The position numbers were made by a program, and so were the translations under genes. Shown here in pieces: positions 1-7,888 of a stretch of 44,216 nt of DNA (position 1 is the first letter of the stretch; every line of letters starts with the position of its first letter). The notes below the pieces were generated by a model, which saw only the letters and a list, made by a program, of their open reading frames with translations, was not told the DNA's origin and searched no databases. The stretch covers positions 1 through 44,216 of the forward strand of contig JAQGON010000014.1 in NCBI GenBank assembly GCA_028293565.1, written 5' to 3'. Origin of the DNA: Verrucomicrobiota bacterium. Lineage in GTDB: Bacteria; Verrucomicrobiota; Verrucomicrobiia; Opitutales; Opitutaceae.

Positions 1-569
1 ATGTCCTCGCGATCCATTCCGGGCAAAGACCCTTCCTCGAAAAACGGAAGGTTGCGGGCGTGGAAAAAGGGCTCGTCCATGAGCGCCATCTTCGGCACCT
101 CGTGCTTCGCGAGTTTCACCCGGGCCGTCCCTTCCTTCCCCCCGCGAATATAGGTGATCGTCACGTCGTCGCCCTCGCGGTGATTCCGGATCAGCACCGC
201 CAGCTGGCGCTGTTCGATCAGCAGCTGGTCGTCGAGTTTGACGAGGATGTCGTTTTTCCGCAGCGCGGCGGCGGCGGGACTTTCGGGAGCAATCATCCGG
301 ACAACGAGTCCGGTGCCTCTCGCGAGATTCAGCTGTTCGGCCAGCGTCGCATCCGCCGGGTGCGTCTCGACGCCGAGAAACGTGACGGATTCCATTTCCT
401 GCGGCCCCGCCTCGTGCATGAACCGGCGGTTATGGGGGGAAGGACCGTTGCCCTCGACGACGACGCGCATCTCCTTTTTTTCCGTGTCGTGGGGATCGTC
501 CGCGCGCGCTGCCGGCAGTGCGGCCAGGAGCCCGGCGGCGGGAACAAGGTATCGGCTGAATGATTTCAT
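1..569 (-). CDS. Secreted PDZ-domain protein, C-terminus outside window
   Basis: The reading frame is open from the ATG at 569 to the window edge (189 codons seen), so the 3' end is missing. It starts with a signal peptide (basic start, then LVPAAGLLAALPAARA, cleavage near residue 23). Residues about 60-150 look like a PDZ domain: FLGVET, then GTGLVVRMIAPESPAAAALR, KNDILVKLDD and a VTITYIRGG strand. No protease domain is visible before the PDZ, so it is a periplasmic PDZ protein rather than a complete HtrA. It follows the anti-sigma-like gene by about 30 bp and is probably the third gene of the ECF sigma operon, where a periplasmic PDZ protein could help sense or process the anti-sigma factor; that role is inference. 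The leader before the ATG is A/C-rich with no Shine-Dalgarno. Confidence 0.8.
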   Translation of the reverse strand, partial: MKSFSRYLVPAAGLLAALPAARADDPHDTEKKEMRVVVEGNGPSPHNRRFMHEAGPQEMESVTFLGVETHPADATLAEQLNLARGTGLVVRMIAPESPAAAALRKNDILVKLDDQLLIEQRQLAVLIRNHREGDDVTITYIRGGKEGTARVKLAKHEVPKMALMDEPFFHARNLPFFEEGSLPGMDRED

Positions 570-599
570 GGGATTCTGGTTTTGTGGTTTGGATTTTGG

Positions 600-1028
600 T
601 TACTGGAAAGTCACCGGAACCAGGCGCTCCTCGGTGCGCGGAACGCTCCAGCGCAGCGACGCCTGCGTGCGCTGATTTTTCCACGTGATCGTGTCGACGT
701 AGGAATTCCGGAAACGCCGGGCCGTGGAGCCGTCGGCGAGGGTCACCAGGCCCTCGTCCTGATGATCGTAGAGCAGGTTCTGCGCGGAGACCGGCTTGTA
801 GGCGGCAGCTCCCGAAGGCACCGCCGGGGATGCGACATTTTCGACGGCCCGCTCCTTCACGAACATTAATCCGAGCACCGCCGCAGCCAGTGGAAGCGCC
901 GTCCAGCCCCAATAACGCCGACGCGGATGCGAAAGCGCCTGCTCGATCCGGGCGTGGACAAAAGCCGACGGCGCGACGGGGCGGAGGCGCTTCAATTCCG
1001 CCTCGAGATCGTGAAATTCGTCATCCAT
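600..1028 (-). CDS. Putative membrane anti-sigma factor
   Basis: A 142-residue protein with an acidic or basic cytoplasmic N-terminus (about 45 residues, starting MDDEFHDLEAEL), one transmembrane segment near residues 45-60 (WTALPLAAAVLGLMFV), and a periplasmic tail of about 80 residues. This topology and its position directly behind an ECF sigma gene fit an anti-sigma factor, though no zinc-binding ZAS motif (HxxxCxxC) is present. The ATG at 1028 overlaps the sigma stop in ATGGATGA, implying translational coupling. An upstream in-frame TTG at 1040 is possible but less convincing. The sequence has no close family I can name; the assignment rests on topology and context. Confidence 0.65.
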   Translation of the reverse strand: MDDEFHDLEAELKRLRPVAPSAFVHARIEQALSHPRRRYWGWTALPLAAAVLGLMFVKERAVENVASPAVPSGAAAYKPVSAQNLLYDHQDEGLVTLADGSTARRFRNSYVDTITWKNQRTQASLRWSVPRTEERLVPVTFQ

Positions 1029-1572
1029 GGCAGTCGGCAACGCTCAGCGCGTCGCGCAGGGCCGCGAGGGCGTAACGATAACGCGAGGCGGCGGTGTTGG
1101 GTGAAATAGCGAGCGCGGCTGCGATCTGCTCGAAGGTGAGTTCGCCCCAGATCTTGAGCGTGAGAACCTCCCGCTGCTCGGCAGGCAGCCCTTGCAAGGC
1201 GGCCTCGATCGCCTGCCGGCGCTCATCGTCGTTCGACGGTTGCTCGAAAACGGGTTCGGTATCAGCCAATCCGCCATCGGCGACCATTTCCCGGGCGCTT
1301 CGACGGGTGTTCCGGCGCGCGAGATCGATGGCCGCGCGTCGGAGGGAAGTGAACAAAAGCGCCGTCGGCTCGCCGCCCAGCTTTCGCTGTCCCTTCCAGA
1401 AACGGACAAAGGCGTCCTGCACCACATCCTCGGCGTCGGCCAGAGAGCGGGTCCATTGCCGCGCGCAAAGCAGGAGTTTGGGCCCGTGTCGCGCAAACCA
1501 GTCTTTCCAGGATTCATCGTCAGAAATATCCTCCATGCGTGAAGGTGCGGGAGTTTTCCTGAAAAGCGTCAT
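1021..1572 (-). CDS. ECF-family RNA polymerase sigma factor
   Basis: A 183-residue sigma-70 family protein of extracytoplasmic-function type. Region 2 covers about residues 28-95, with the typical DAEDVVQDAFVRFWK and later LRRAAIDLARR stretches. Region 4 covers about residues 118-172, with LPAEQREVLTLKIWGELTFEQIA followed by the helix-turn-helix AALAISPNTAASRYRYALAALR. There is no region 1 or 3, as expected for the family. It heads a minus-strand operon with a membrane protein and a PDZ protein, suggesting an envelope-signal response. The ATG at 1572 has no recognisable Shine-Dalgarno; an internal ATG (MEDISDD, residue 13) is an alternative start. Confidence 0.92.
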   Translation of the reverse strand: MTLFRKTPAPSRMEDISDDESWKDWFARHGPKLLLCARQWTRSLADAEDVVQDAFVRFWKGQRKLGGEPTALLFTSLRRAAIDLARRNTRRSAREMVADGGLADTEPVFEQPSNDDERRQAIEAALQGLPAEQREVLTLKIWGELTFEQIAAALAISPNTAASRYRYALAALRDALSVADCHG

Positions 1573-1644
1573 CGGGCGGGGAATTTGTCTATCTTCCCCA
1601 AAAAAAGATCCCCCGCAAACCCGCCCCGTCCGCGCAATTCGCGC

Positions 1645-1672
1645 AAAAAAAAGACCCGGATTGCTCCGGGCC
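1645..1672 (-). terminator. Intrinsic terminator of the 61-residue membrane protein gene
   Basis: On the minus strand a 7-bp GC stem (GCCCGGA / TCCGGGT, 4-nt loop) is followed within two bases by eight T residues. It lies about 30 bp after the stop of the small membrane protein gene and so isolates it from the sigma operon downstream. Confidence 0.85.
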
Positions 1673-1700
1673 TCGATTCTGCGTCTCTGATTTGCCGGGT

Positions 1701-1886
1701 TTACCGCCGGGTCAGCGATTTCCAGCTCAGGCGGTATTCAAGTGCCGCCATCGCCAGCAGCGCCGCAACGACGCCGAAGCCGACCAAGGAGTCCGCGGTG
1801 ATCGCGGGGTGAACACGGGAAAGCAGGAATGCAGCGGAGCCGGTCAGGCCGAGGGTTACCGCCAAGGTGGTGAAGTCGATTTTCAT
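1701..1886 (-). CDS. Small two-segment membrane protein, probable OxyR-type target
   Basis: A 61-residue protein starting MKIDFTTLAV. Two hydrophobic segments are visible, about residues 5-23 and 33-50, with a short loop (SRVHPAITAD) between them and a basic end (WKSLTRR). I recognise no family. It is transcribed alone: a promoter-like sequence and an OxyR-like operator lie upstream and an intrinsic terminator follows. Its position, divergent from the regulator, is the usual place for the regulated target of an OxyR-type protein, so peroxide induction is a fair inference. The single-gene transcript is compact enough that an RNA role is also possible. Confidence 0.75.
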   Translation of the reverse strand: MKIDFTTLAVTLGLTGSAAFLLSRVHPAITADSLVGFGVVAALLAMAALEYRLSWKSLTRR

Positions 1887-1933
1887 GGTGTAGTCTGGAT
1901 TTGTATGCGGCTCCGGTTGGAACCGACGGCAGC

Positions 1934-1962
1934 ATATTACCTCATCGGCATTGATAGTTGAA
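1934..1962 (-). promoter_or_regulatory. Candidate sigma70 promoter of the small membrane protein
   Basis: On the minus strand TTCAAC (1962-1957) and TAATAT (1939-1934) are separated by exactly 17 bp, leaving a leader of about 45 nt to the ATG at 1886. The -35 match is poor and directly abuts the OxyR-like operator, which is how OxyR-activated promoters are usually built. Confidence 0.5.
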
Positions 1963-1999
1963 ATACTTGTAGTCTATTGATTCCATAGGGTCAGACTAT
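1963..1999. promoter_or_regulatory. OxyR-type operator
   Basis: The segment reads ATAC-N7-CTAT-N7-ATAG-N7-CTAT. This is the 37-bp architecture of the OxyR tetramer site (four ATAG/CTAT elements in successive major grooves), with 15 of 16 element bases matching. The last CTAT overlaps the ATG of the regulator at 1998, which suggests autorepression, while the other side abuts the -35 of the divergent small gene, which suggests activation. The elements are seen directly; function is inferred from the OxyR family. Confidence 0.75.
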
Positions 2000-2897
2000 G
2001 GAACTTCATCAGCTCAGATACTTCGTGGCGACAGCCGAGACGGGAAATTTCACGCGGGCGTCGGAACGCAGCCACATCAGTCAACCCTCTCTCAGCCAGC
2101 AGATAATCAATCTGGAACGCGAGGTGGGACACAAGCTGTTCCATCGCTTGGGCAGAAAGGCGGTTTTGACCGAGGCCGGTGTGGCATTCCTCGAAAGAGC
2201 CCGCCGAATCCTTTTCGAAGTCGAGAACGCCACGAAGGAGCTGAAGGACCATCCCGCCCTGGACCGGCAGATCACGGTCGGAGCGGTGCCGACCGTCGCG
2301 CCTTATGTGCTGGCCCCACTCATTGAGCAGTGCCGGGAGACGCATCCGAATCTCCAGATCCACGTCCGCGAGGATTTTCGCAGCAACCTCAGCCGCGCTG
2401 TTGTGGAGGGTGAGCTCGACCTGGCCATCGTGACGCTGCCGGTGAAGGATCACCGGCTGTCGATCGAGCCCCTGTTGACCGAGCCGTTGCTCCTGGTCGT
2501 CGGCAAGGGACATCCCTTGAACGGGCGCTCGGAAATCACGGCCAACGACTTGGCGGACGAGACGTTTGTGACGATGGGCGACTCCAGCACGCTGGCCGCG
2601 CAGATCCGGAGTTTTTGCGGCGATCACAATTTCGCACCGAAGGTCGGCTATCGCTGTGCGCAGGTGGCGACGCTGAAGCTTTTTGTCGCGATGGGCGCGG
2701 GCATCTCGATCCTGCCGCAGGTCGCTCAGCTGCCTGCGGATCGCGATTCCCTCGCCTACCTGAGGCTGACCGGGAGCGCGCCGACCCGCGAGCTGGCCGT
2801 GATCCGGCACCTTCAACGCTATCAAACCCGCGGCGCCGAACAGTTTCTGACCGTTCTTCGCGACTATGCACGAGGACGAGAGAAAGCTCCGGCATGA
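1998..2897 (+). CDS. OxyR-like LysR-family transcriptional regulator
   Basis: A 299-residue LysR regulator. The N-terminal winged helix covers residues 1-60 (LHQLRYFVATAETGNFTRASERSHISQPSLSQQI). A linker helix follows, then a substrate-binding-type effector domain from about residue 90. The body aligns with OxyR: GAVPTVAPYVLAPLI, ANDLADETFVTMGD, and KLFVAMGAGISILPQVA near the C-terminus. At the OxyR redox site the segment DSSTLAAQIRSFC has Thr in place of the peroxidatic Cys199 of E. coli OxyR, while the second cysteine (Cys208 position) is kept; another Cys lies in GYRCAQ. The operator upstream fits OxyR closely. It may therefore sense through a different cysteine, or another signal. Confidence 0.85.
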   Translation: MELHQLRYFVATAETGNFTRASERSHISQPSLSQQIINLEREVGHKLFHRLGRKAVLTEAGVAFLERARRILFEVENATKELKDHPALDRQITVGAVPTVAPYVLAPLIEQCRETHPNLQIHVREDFRSNLSRAVVEGELDLAIVTLPVKDHRLSIEPLLTEPLLLVVGKGHPLNGRSEITANDLADETFVTMGDSSTLAAQIRSFCGDHNFAPKVGYRCAQVATLKLFVAMGAGISILPQVAQLPADRDSLAYLRLTGSAPTRELAVIRHLQRYQTRGAEQFLTVLRDYARGREKAPA

Positions 2898-2935
2898 CCT
2901 TAATTAAGACGTTCGCGGACGACTGCCTTCCAAGG

Positions 2936-2962
2936 GTGGAACGCATTGCCTCAATGCGTTGG
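2936..2962. repeat. REP-like hairpin, degenerate copy
   Basis: GTGGAACGCATTG-CCT-CAATGCGTTGG contains the stem ACGCATTG/CAATGCGT around a CCT loop. The same palindrome family recurs at 7860-7888, 39181-39209 and on both sides of the IS481 insertion. It sits after the OxyR-like gene. The rest of 2898-3076 shows no gene. Confidence 0.6.
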
Positions 2963-3076
2963 CGAGTCGGCCCGCGTCAAAAGTCCCGTGGAACCCCAGC
3001 GCATTGAGGTCCGCACGCTTCAACTGCGTTAAGCCGGGTTGCGCTCCGGCCAAAAACCTCAACCTTCTACCCTTTC

Positions 3077-4351
3077 ATGTCTCTTCCCGGCCAACACCAC
3101 GCCCTCACGCCCGGTCGCGAACGCGCGACCCTCCTCGCGCTGGGAGCCGTCCAGTTCACGCACATCCTGGATTTCATGATCATGATGCCGCTCGGCGCGC
3201 AGCTGATGCGGGCATTTCACATCACGCCGGCTGAGTTCACCCGCCTCGTGGCCTGCTACGGACTCGCCGCGGCGATCAGTGGCTTCATCGGCGGTTTCCT
3301 GATGGATCGATTTGACCGGAAGCGCGCCCTGCTGGTGCTCTACGCCGGGTTCGGGCTGGCGACCTTCGCCTGCGGCCTCGCGCCCACCCATCACTGGCTG
3401 ATGGCCGCGCGGCTCGCCGCCGGCGCCTTTGGCGGGCTCGCGGGTTCGATGGTGACCGCGATGGTCGGCGACATCGTCCCGCCCTCGCGGCGCGGACGCG
3501 CCATGAGCGTCGTGATGGGCGCCTTCCCCGTTGCCTCCGTGCTTGGCGTCCCGGCCGGCCTCGTGCTCGCCGCCCACTATGGCTGGCACGCGCCGTTTTT
3601 TCTCCTCGCGGCCTGCGCCGCCGCGAACCTCGTGCTCGCCTCGCTGGTTCTCCCCCACCTCCCGACCGCGCTTCAGGACCACAATCCGGTCCGGCAGATG
3701 CGCGAGATTCTCTCGCACCGGATTCACCTGCGCGCCTTCGCCGTCGGCGCGGTCGTCGTCATGGCGGGCGGCGTCCTCATTCCCTTCATCGCACCGTCCT
3801 TCATCGCCAATGTCGGTTTGGACGAAAAATTCCAGCTGCCCCTCACCTACGCCGTCGGCGGCCTGGCCACGATGATCTCGATGCCGATCGTCGGCTGGCT
3901 GAGCGACCGGATGGACCGGCTGAAGCTGCTCACCATCCTTTCCAGCGCGGCGGTGGTCGTGGTCCTCGTTCTGGTGCGCCTCGGGCCCTCGCCCGTCGCC
4001 GTGGCCGCGCTGATGATGGCGCTCTTCATGGTCACGATGTCCGGCCGTTTCACGCCGGCGATGACGATGATCACCAACGCCGTCGATGCCCGGTACCGCG
4101 GCGGTTTCATGAGCGTCAACGCCGCGCTCCAGCAGGCGGCGAGCGGGTTCGCCAATGTGCTTGCCGGATTCTTTGTCACGCAGGACGCCGCCGGGCATCT
4201 GGTGGGATTCCCGATGCTGGGCTACGTGTCGGTCGCGTTCTTTGGGCTGACGGTGCTCTGTGCCGCGGAACTCCGCACGGCCGCGCCGCACGTCTCGATC
4301 CCCCACAAGCAGGACGCCGCCGCGTTGCCGCCGGTCGAGGTGGCGGCATGA
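3077..4351 (+). CDS. MFS transporter (drug/sugar efflux type)
   Basis: A 424-residue major facilitator with about 12 hydrophobic segments. The MFS motif A is visible after segment 2 (GGFLMDRFDRKRALL, residues about 75-90). A second motif-A-like loop, GWLSDRMDRLKLL, lies in the second half at about residue 273. The sequence GAVQFTHILDFMIMMPLGAQLMR at the start resembles the AraJ/Bcr-type arabinose or drug efflux group. Substrate cannot be told from sequence. The ATG at 3077 is preceded by a pyrimidine-rich stretch without a Shine-Dalgarno. It is about 70 bp ahead of the U32 gene, and an inverted repeat with GCAGGG/CCCTGC ends lies between them. Confidence 0.85.
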   Translation: MSLPGQHHALTPGRERATLLALGAVQFTHILDFMIMMPLGAQLMRAFHITPAEFTRLVACYGLAAAISGFIGGFLMDRFDRKRALLVLYAGFGLATFACGLAPTHHWLMAARLAAGAFGGLAGSMVTAMVGDIVPPSRRGRAMSVVMGAFPVASVLGVPAGLVLAAHYGWHAPFFLLAACAAANLVLASLVLPHLPTALQDHNPVRQMREILSHRIHLRAFAVGAVVVMAGGVLIPFIAPSFIANVGLDEKFQLPLTYAVGGLATMISMPIVGWLSDRMDRLKLLTILSSAAVVVVLVLVRLGPSPVAVAALMMALFMVTMSGRFTPAMTMITNAVDARYRGGFMSVNAALQQAASGFANVLAGFFVTQDAAGHLVGFPMLGYVSVAFFGLTVLCAAELRTAAPHVSIPHKQDAAALPPVEVAA

Positions 4352-4423
4352 AACGCAGGGCCTTCGGTCGAGCGTCCGGCCCCCTGCCTTTGAGCATCCC
4401 GCTTCCTGAAGCCTGGAGTTTCG

Positions 4424-6937
4424 ATGAAATCGCGTCCTGAGCTTCTTGCGCCCGCCGGTGACTGGGAGTGCGCGCGCGCGGCCGTGGAGAATGGCGCGGA
4501 TGCGATTTATTTCGGGCTCGAGCGGTTCAACGCCCGGATGCGGGCCAGGAATTTCACGCAGGCGGATCTGCCGGCGCTGATGGAGTTCCTGCATCGCCGC
4601 GGCGTGCGCGGATACGTCACCTTCAACACGCTGATCTTCACGGGCGAACTCGGCGACGCGGAGGATTATCTCCGCACGATCATCGCCGCCGGAGTCGACG
4701 CCGCGATCGTCCAGGACGTCGGCGCCTGCCGCCTGATTCGCGGCTTGTCGCCGGATTTTCCGATTCATTGCTCCACGCAGATGACGATCACGAGCGCCGC
4801 GGGCGTGGCGTTCGCGCGGGATCTCGGCGCGCAGCTGGTGGTCCTGGCGCGCGAAAATTCGCTGGAGGACATCGCGCGCATCAACGCCGCGCAGGCGGCG
4901 GGCGGCATCGCCATGCCCCTGGAGGTCTTTGTCCACGGCGCGCTCTGCGTCGCGTACTCCGGCCAGTGCCTCACGAGCGAGTCCCTCGGCGGCCGCTCCG
5001 CCAACCGCGGTGAATGCGCGCAGGCCTGCCGGCTTCCCTACGATCTCATTTCCGACGGAAAACAGGTTCCGCTCGGCGACAAACGCTATCTGCTGAGTCC
5101 GCAGGATCTCTCGGGCCTCGAGGTGCTGCCCGACCTGGTGAAGGCCGGCGTCAACTCCCTGAAAATCGAAGGCCGGCTGAAATCGCCGGAGTATGTTGCC
5201 AGCATCACCCGGGTTTACCGGCAGGCGCTGGACAAGGTCATGGCGGACCTGGGCCAGGAGGATTCCTCGCCCGCGCGGTTCGATCCCAAGTCGGCCCGGT
5301 ACGAACTCGAGATGAGCTTTTCCCGCGGGCTGCACACCGGGTGGTTCCGCGGCATCAACAACCAGGAGCTGGCGCATGCGCGCTTCGGCACAAAGCGCGG
5401 CGTGTTCCTCGGCGAGGTGCTGCAGGTCGCGCAGGAGAGCGTGACGCTGCGGTCCGCGGCGCCGGTCAAGCCGGGCGATGGCATCGTCTTCGATGCCGGG
5501 CGTCCCGACGAACGCGAGGAAGGCGGGCGCATCTACCAGGTCGCCACGAGCGCCGGCGGCGAAACGTCGCTGCGTTTCGGCCACGGCGATATCGACTGGC
5601 GCCGCGTGAAGGCGGGGCAGCGGATCTGGAAGACCAACGACCCCGCCCTCGACCGCGACGTGCGGGCGTCGTTTGCCGGAGACGAGATCCATTTCCAGCG
5701 TCCCGTTTCGATGCAGCTGCACGGCCGCGCCGGCGAGCCCCTCACGCTGATCCTGAACGACGGCGCGGGACACGTCGTCAAAACCGAATCGCGCCTCCCG
5801 CTCGCCGAGGCGGAAAAGCAGCCGTTGACCCCCGAGCGTCTGCGGGAGCAGCTGGGGCGCCTGGGCGGAACCCCATTCCGCCTCGAAACGCTGCGCTCGT
5901 TCATCGAGGGAAAAGTGATCGCGCCCGTGAGCGAGCTGAACCGGCTGCGGCGCGAGGCGGTTGCGGCGCTGGAGCAATTGCGCGCCGCGCCGCACCGCTG
6001 GACCACGGCTGATTATGTGCCGCAGAAATTCACGGCCGAAGTCCCGCGCGACCCCGCTCCGGAATTGATCGCCGTCATTCGTCTGCCCGAACAGCTGGAC
6101 GCGGCCTGGAACGCGGGCGCGCGCACGCTTTACTGCGAATTCGAGAATCCGAAATTCTACCGCGAGGCCGTGGCGCGTTTTCGCGAACGGCAGCAGGACG
6201 CGGGCGGCGACGGATCCTCGATCTGGGTCGCGCCGCCCCGCATCTTCAAGCCGGGCGAGGAATGGATTCTCCAGCAGGTCCGCTCCTGCGAGGCCGACGG
6301 CTATCTGGTGCGGAACTACGACCATCTCGCGTTCTTCGCGAACGACCGCCGGCGCGGCGATTTCTCGCTGAACGTCGCCAATCCCCTGTCGGCCGATTAT
6401 TTCCTGCACCATCACGGCCTCGAGCGCGTCACCGCGAGCTACGACCTGAATTTCTCGCAGCTCGAGGCTCTGCTCCACTCCGCGCCGGGATCGTGGTTCG
6501 ATCTCACGGTCCACCAGCACATGCCGATGTTTCACATGGAGCACTGCGTGTTCTGCGCGTTCCTTTCCACGGGCAAGGACTACCGGGACTGCGGGCGGCC
6601 CTGCGACACCCACCGGGTCGCGCTGCGCGACCGCGTCGGCGCCGAGCTGCCCCTGCGCGCCGACGCCGGCTGCCGCAACACGGTCTTCAACAATCGCGCG
6701 CAAACCGGCGCGGAGTACGTGTCCCGCCTGATCGAGCTGGGCGCGCGGAATTTCCGGGTCGAGTTCGTCAACGAGAGCGCCGAGGAAGTGACCCGCACCC
6801 TGACACGGTATCGTCAGCTGATCCGCGGCGAGATTTCCGGCGGCGAACTCTGGCGCGAGCTCAAGCTGCTCAACCAGCTCGGCGTCACGCGCGGCCAGAT
6901 GGAGACGGCCGCGCCGGCGCTTCACCGCAAGGCCTGA
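4424..6937 (+). CDS. U32-family protein (RlhA/TrhP-type RNA hydroxylation factor)
   Basis: An 837-residue member of peptidase family U32. The N-terminal barrel begins PELLAPAGDWECARAAVENGADAIYFG. The U32 signature is present at about residues 167-186 (E-x-F-V-H-G-A-L-C-x4-G-x-C-x-T-S), followed by NRGECAQACRLPY, giving the cluster of cysteines expected in the family. The C-terminal half is of the DUF3656 / RlhA-extension kind and carries a second cysteine group near residues 706-727 (HCVFCAFLSTGKDYRDCGRPC). In E. coli RlhA and TrhP are required for 5-hydroxycytidine in 23S rRNA and 5-hydroxyuridine in tRNA; RlhA is the closer match by architecture. The ATG has a plausible GGAG. The 3' end overlaps the convergent holin-like gene by 16 bp. 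Confidence 0.85.
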   Translation: MKSRPELLAPAGDWECARAAVENGADAIYFGLERFNARMRARNFTQADLPALMEFLHRRGVRGYVTFNTLIFTGELGDAEDYLRTIIAAGVDAAIVQDVGACRLIRGLSPDFPIHCSTQMTITSAAGVAFARDLGAQLVVLARENSLEDIARINAAQAAGGIAMPLEVFVHGALCVAYSGQCLTSESLGGRSANRGECAQACRLPYDLISDGKQVPLGDKRYLLSPQDLSGLEVLPDLVKAGVNSLKIEGRLKSPEYVASITRVYRQALDKVMADLGQEDSSPARFDPKSARYELEMSFSRGLHTGWFRGINNQELAHARFGTKRGVFLGEVLQVAQESVTLRSAAPVKPGDGIVFDAGRPDEREEGGRIYQVATSAGGETSLRFGHGDIDWRRVKAGQRIWKTNDPALDRDVRASFAGDEIHFQRPVSMQLHGRAGEPLTLILNDGAGHVVKTESRLPLAEAEKQPLTPERLREQLGRLGGTPFRLETLRSFIEGKVIAPVSELNRLRREAVAALEQLRAAPHRWTTADYVPQKFTAEVPRDPAPELIAVIRLPEQLDAAWNAGARTLYCEFENPKFYREAVARFRERQQDAGGDGSSIWVAPPRIFKPGEEWILQQVRSCEADGYLVRNYDHLAFFANDRRRGDFSLNVANPLSADYFLHHHGLERVTASYDLNFSQLEALLHSAPGSWFDLTVHQHMPMFHMEHCVFCAFLSTGKDYRDCGRPCDTHRVALRDRVGAELPLRADAGCRNTVFNNRAQTGAEYVSRLIELGARNFRVEFVNESAEEVTRTLTRYRQLIRGEISGGELWRELKLLNQLGVTRGQMETAAPALHRKA

Positions 6938-7326
6938 TCGCCGTCGTCCTCGAGCACGGCGCGGGCGTCGGGCGATTTTTCCGGCTCATTCGCGAACGGT
7001 TTCGGATACTTGGAGACGAGGCGGCGAAATCCGACGACAATCAGGATGACGGCCGCGGCGTACAGGCCCGCCAGGCCCCCGAGCACCGCGAGCGGCGCGG
7101 TTTCGTGGAAGAGGTAGAACAGCGTCAGGCTGCCGAAGGTCATCGCCAGCATCCCGGAAACAATCGCCCCGCTGATCCAGATGAAGGTCTGGATCAGGCG
7201 ATATTTTTCCTCCTGGAGCTCGACCTTGACCAGCGCGATCCGGTCCTCGGCCAGCCCGAGGCAGGCGTCCTTCAAGTGGCGCAGCGACGGCCCCAATCCC
7301 GGGGAATGTGACGGCGCGTCTTCCAT
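6922..7326 (-). CDS. YqjE-like phage-holin-superfamily membrane protein
   Basis: A 134-residue protein with an amphipathic N-terminus (residues 10-45), two transmembrane segments (about 46-70 and 78-102: IWISGAIVSGMLAMTFGSLTLFYLF and LAVLGGLAGLYAAAVILIVVGF), and a charged tail. This is the YqjE / Phage_holin_3_6 type. Despite the name the family is a normal chromosomal envelope protein and not evidence of a prophage. It follows the DUF883 gene by 16 bp, the same pairing as yqjD-yqjE in enterobacteria. Confidence 0.8.
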   Translation of the reverse strand: MEDAPSHSPGLGPSLRHLKDACLGLAEDRIALVKVELQEEKYRLIQTFIWISGAIVSGMLAMTFGSLTLFYLFHETAPLAVLGGLAGLYAAAVILIVVGFRRLVSKYPKPFANEPEKSPDARAVLEDDGDQALR

Positions 7327-7342
7327 GGGAGGCCTTCGCCCT

Positions 7343-7678
7343 TCACGCGTAGCCGGCGCGAGGACGGCGCGGAATCAGCGCGCCGGCGATGACTCCGACG
7401 GCGACCGCCAGGGCGAGCGAGAAATAGGGATGGGCGCGGATGATTTCGTCGGTGAACCGCGCGCCCGCCGTGACCTGGCGCTGCGCCGATTCCATGAACT
7501 CAAGCATTCCCGCGCGGGCCTCCGCGAGCCGGGACCTGAGGTGCTGCACTTCGGGCTGGGCCGGATTGACCACCGGCCCCTCGAGCATCGCCTCGGCTTC
7601 GGCCATCAGCTCGTCGATGTGCGCGACGATCTGCTCGGGTGTCTGATATTTTTGGGCGTGTTGTCCGGGAAAATGCAT
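7343..7678 (-). CDS. DUF883 (ElaB/YqjD-like) membrane-anchored protein
   Basis: A 111-residue protein: a helical hydrophilic region (residues 10-75, TPEQIVAHIDELMAEAEAML ... ARAGMLEFMESAQRQVT), then a single C-terminal transmembrane helix (YFSLALAVAVGVIAGALI) ending in RRPR. This is the ElaB/YqjD/YgaM layout, whose members are tail-anchored, bind ribosomes and are induced in stationary phase in E. coli. It heads a two-gene unit with the YqjE-like gene. Confidence 0.8.
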   Translation of the reverse strand: MHFPGQHAQKYQTPEQIVAHIDELMAEAEAMLEGPVVNPAQPEVQHLRSRLAEARAGMLEFMESAQRQVTAGARFTDEIIRAHPYFSLALAVAVGVIAGALIPRRPRAGYA

Positions 7679-7744
7679 GGTGAGGTTCAGGAAGGCCGGT
7701 TGCGGTGCCGCAGCACTCTAGACCGCCGCGGAAGTCTTGGTTCC

Positions 7745-7769
7745 GACGCGCCGGGCAACCAACTGTTCC
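7745..7769 (-). promoter_or_regulatory. Possible ECF-type promoter for the yqjD/yqjE-like pair
   Basis: On the minus strand GGAAC and CGTC are separated by 16 bp, about 65 bp before the ATG at 7678. GGAAC with a CGT(C/T) -10 is the common ECF/general-stress pattern. The motif is short and could occur by chance. Confidence 0.25.
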
Positions 7770-7859
7770 CCGATGGTTTAAAAATTCGCCTTTCAGGCAC
7801 GATGATCGTGGCGAGGGCCGGCGGGAGCGCGAGCCCGACCTGCATCGAGGGCGGAGCGT

Positions 7860-7888
7860 CCAACGCGTTGAGGGCAACGCGTTCCACC
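7860..7888. repeat. REP-like hairpin at the end of the kinase gene
   Basis: CCAACGCGTTG-AGGG-CAACGCGTTCCACC has the stem AACGCGTTG/CAACGCGTT and belongs to the same palindrome family as 2936-2962 and 39181-39209. It touches the stop codon of the histidine kinase (7890-7888) and may protect or end that transcript. The remaining 7679-7859 holds the possible promoter of the DUF883 gene and no coding sequence I can support. Confidence 0.6.

Noticed and set aside
3059-6925. A 1288-codon open frame on the minus strand, antisense to the MFS and U32 genes
   Set aside because: Its translation is Arg/Glu/His/Gly-rich with no known domain and it mirrors two well-supported genes on the plus strand. Long antisense frames are common in GC-rich DNA.
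6922-7326. Prophage holin
   Set aside because: The family name is misleading; it is paired with a DUF883 gene as in chromosomal yqjD-yqjE, and no other phage gene is present.
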